From: Priestia endophytica DSM 13796
GTDB lineage: Bacteria; Bacillota; Bacilli; Bacillales; Bacillaceae_H
DNA: 64,000 nucleotides
Direction: 5' to 3'
Assembly: GCF_900115845.1 (NCBI RefSeq)
Contig: NZ_FOXX01000014.1
Location: forward strand, 10,363 to 74,362
Position 1 is the stretch's first letter; the number at the start of each line of letters is the position of its first letter. Below the pieces are notes generated by a model. That model saw only the letters and a program-made list of their open reading frames with translations, was not told the origin of the DNA and made no database searches. A program made the position numbers and the translations under genes. Below, one piece after another: positions 63,308 to 64,000 of this stretch.

Positions 63308-63335
63308 GCTGACGATAATACATTTTATGTAAACT
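63308..63335 (+). other. dif-like Xer recombination site 7
   Basis: Left arm GCTGACGATAA, spacer TACATT, right arm TTATGTAAACT. The right arm is identical to that of site 1. No strong terminator precedes this one. Confidence 0.7.
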
Positions 63336-63631
63336 AAAAACAAAGTTCTTATGTCCTTCTTTAAGTCTCCTATATTGAGTTCAATTTGAATAAAAGTTAC
63401 AATTAAGTCCTTTTTTGTTGTAACTAACCTTCATTTCTTACGTATAAAAGGTACTACACAATGAAAGATTGGGATAGAAAAAGAATACTCTTTTGAAACA
63501 ATTTAATTATTTAATATAAGTATATTACCTTATGGAAATAGTGGCATTATGAGGAATAAATGTTTATCAAAAAAGGGGTTATTTTTAATTAGGTACAAGA
63601 GTTAGGTTACTATATAGGAGGTAAGCAGTAT
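63336..63631. other. Intergenic, nothing recognised
   Basis: About 300 bases of AT-rich sequence between site 7 and the protease gene. Confidence 0.4.
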
Positions 63632-64000
63632 ATGAGGTGGATACTTCTTTTAATTGCCGGATGGATCATATTAGTAGTGGGTCTTTTCCTAGGTTCTCTT
63701 TCTGGCACAATTGCCGAACAACAATTCAATGTATCAAGAAATATTAGGTTGTTCATTCAAGGGATTGTAATGAGTGGGCTGGTGGTTCCAACTATTCTGT
63801 ATTTGTATCAGCGTGTCTATCAGCTTACGGGTATAAAACCGAAAAAGCCGGTCTATTCATGGAAAAAAGCTTATCACTTTATAACAGGAGTCCTTCTGGC
63901 TATTACGCTCGCTTCATTAGGCTTTATCATTGCCTATTCTCAAGGATGGATTACCATTGAACAATGGTATACACCTAATTATTGGCTCACGGCGCTACTG
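63632..64000 (+). CDS. CPBP-type intramembrane protease, N-terminal part
   Basis: 123 codons to the end of the window, still open. Three or four helices (WILLLIAGWIILVVGLFLGS; IVMSGLVVPTILYLY; GVLLAITLASLGFIIAYSQG) resemble the N-terminal half of Bacillus CPBP/Abi proteins; the catalytic EExxxR part would lie beyond the window. ATG follows TAGGAGG. Confidence 0.6.
   Translation, partial: MRWILLLIAGWIILVVGLFLGSLSGTIAEQQFNVSRNIRLFIQGIVMSGLVVPTILYLYQRVYQLTGIKPKKPVYSWKKAYHFITGVLLAITLASLGFIIAYSQGWITIEQWYTPNYWLTALL

Noticed and set aside
1-64000. tRNA, rRNA or CRISPR loci
   Set aside because: None could be recognised on either strand.

Overview
The window reads as part of a large, AT-rich plasmid, or a plasmid-like island, from a spore-forming Bacillaceae (Bacillus/Priestia type). 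The evidence is Gram-positive ribosome binding sites, frequent TTG/GTG starts, sigma-A promoters, AbrB-type regulators, a resABC set, and a replication/partition block. Species cannot be assigned from the sequence alone. The ends are incomplete: base 1 lies inside a group II intron, and a membrane-protease gene runs off the right end.

Layout. 1-326: 3' end of a group II intron. 337-2492: TetR gene followed by gene debris (yhgE-like, yabR-like and TetR remnants). 2682-3893: cation/proton antiporter. 4166-13985: one minus-strand operon of 14 closely packed genes for a type II (aromatic) polyketide synthase. It opens with a two-piece sigma factor, then cupin, O-methyltransferase, a 41-residue peptide, FAD halogenase, cyclase, methyltransferase, KS-alpha, KS-beta, AcpS-type phosphopantetheinyl transferase, ACP, aromatase/cyclase and a membrane methyltransferase. 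14344-19852: on the plus strand, a TetR regulator, an ABC-2 exporter and an FAD monooxygenase complete the cluster. Near-identical palindromes before tetR and the exporter, with a shorter version in the PKS promoter, suggest one TetR controls all three units.

19971-29352 is the plasmid core: XRE regulator, FtsK-like ATPase, replication-relaxation protein, a Rep gene behind an attenuator with a predicted antisense RNA, a MerR/coiled-coil gene with two decayed tandem copies, a palindromic centromere candidate, and a ParM/ParR-like pair (parM frameshifted). 29368-36413 is a duplicated block (L,D-transpeptidase, AbrB, ParB-like protein) with a third transpeptidase and a methionine aminopeptidase between the copies.

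36896-39037 and 58825-63335 carry a series of 28-bp sites that closely resemble the Bacillus dif site (XerC arm, 6-bp spacer, XerD arm). All point the same way, most lie directly after a terminator, and they separate one- or two-gene cassettes (XRE plus membrane protein, YjzC-like, HXXEE protein, DUF4275-like plus CHAT-like). The complete group II intron (59469-61827) is inserted in the XerD arm of one such site, and the 3' flank of the partial copy at base 326 fits the same position. A hairpin loop in the intron carries CATAAC, complementary to the six bases just before the insertion point. This suggests an intron that homes to Xer/dif sites in a plasmid built of dif cassettes.

39112-44463: truncated PadR, ABC transporter and an AgrC/LytTR-type two-component system. 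45628-46350: secreted protein. 47430-50794: resABC cytochrome c maturation. 50975-53617: a lasso peptide cluster (precursor, B2, C, B1) with a 16-residue core. 53892-55706: ABC exporter on the other strand. 56466-58656: MarR, rhodanese, EVE and MepB-like genes.
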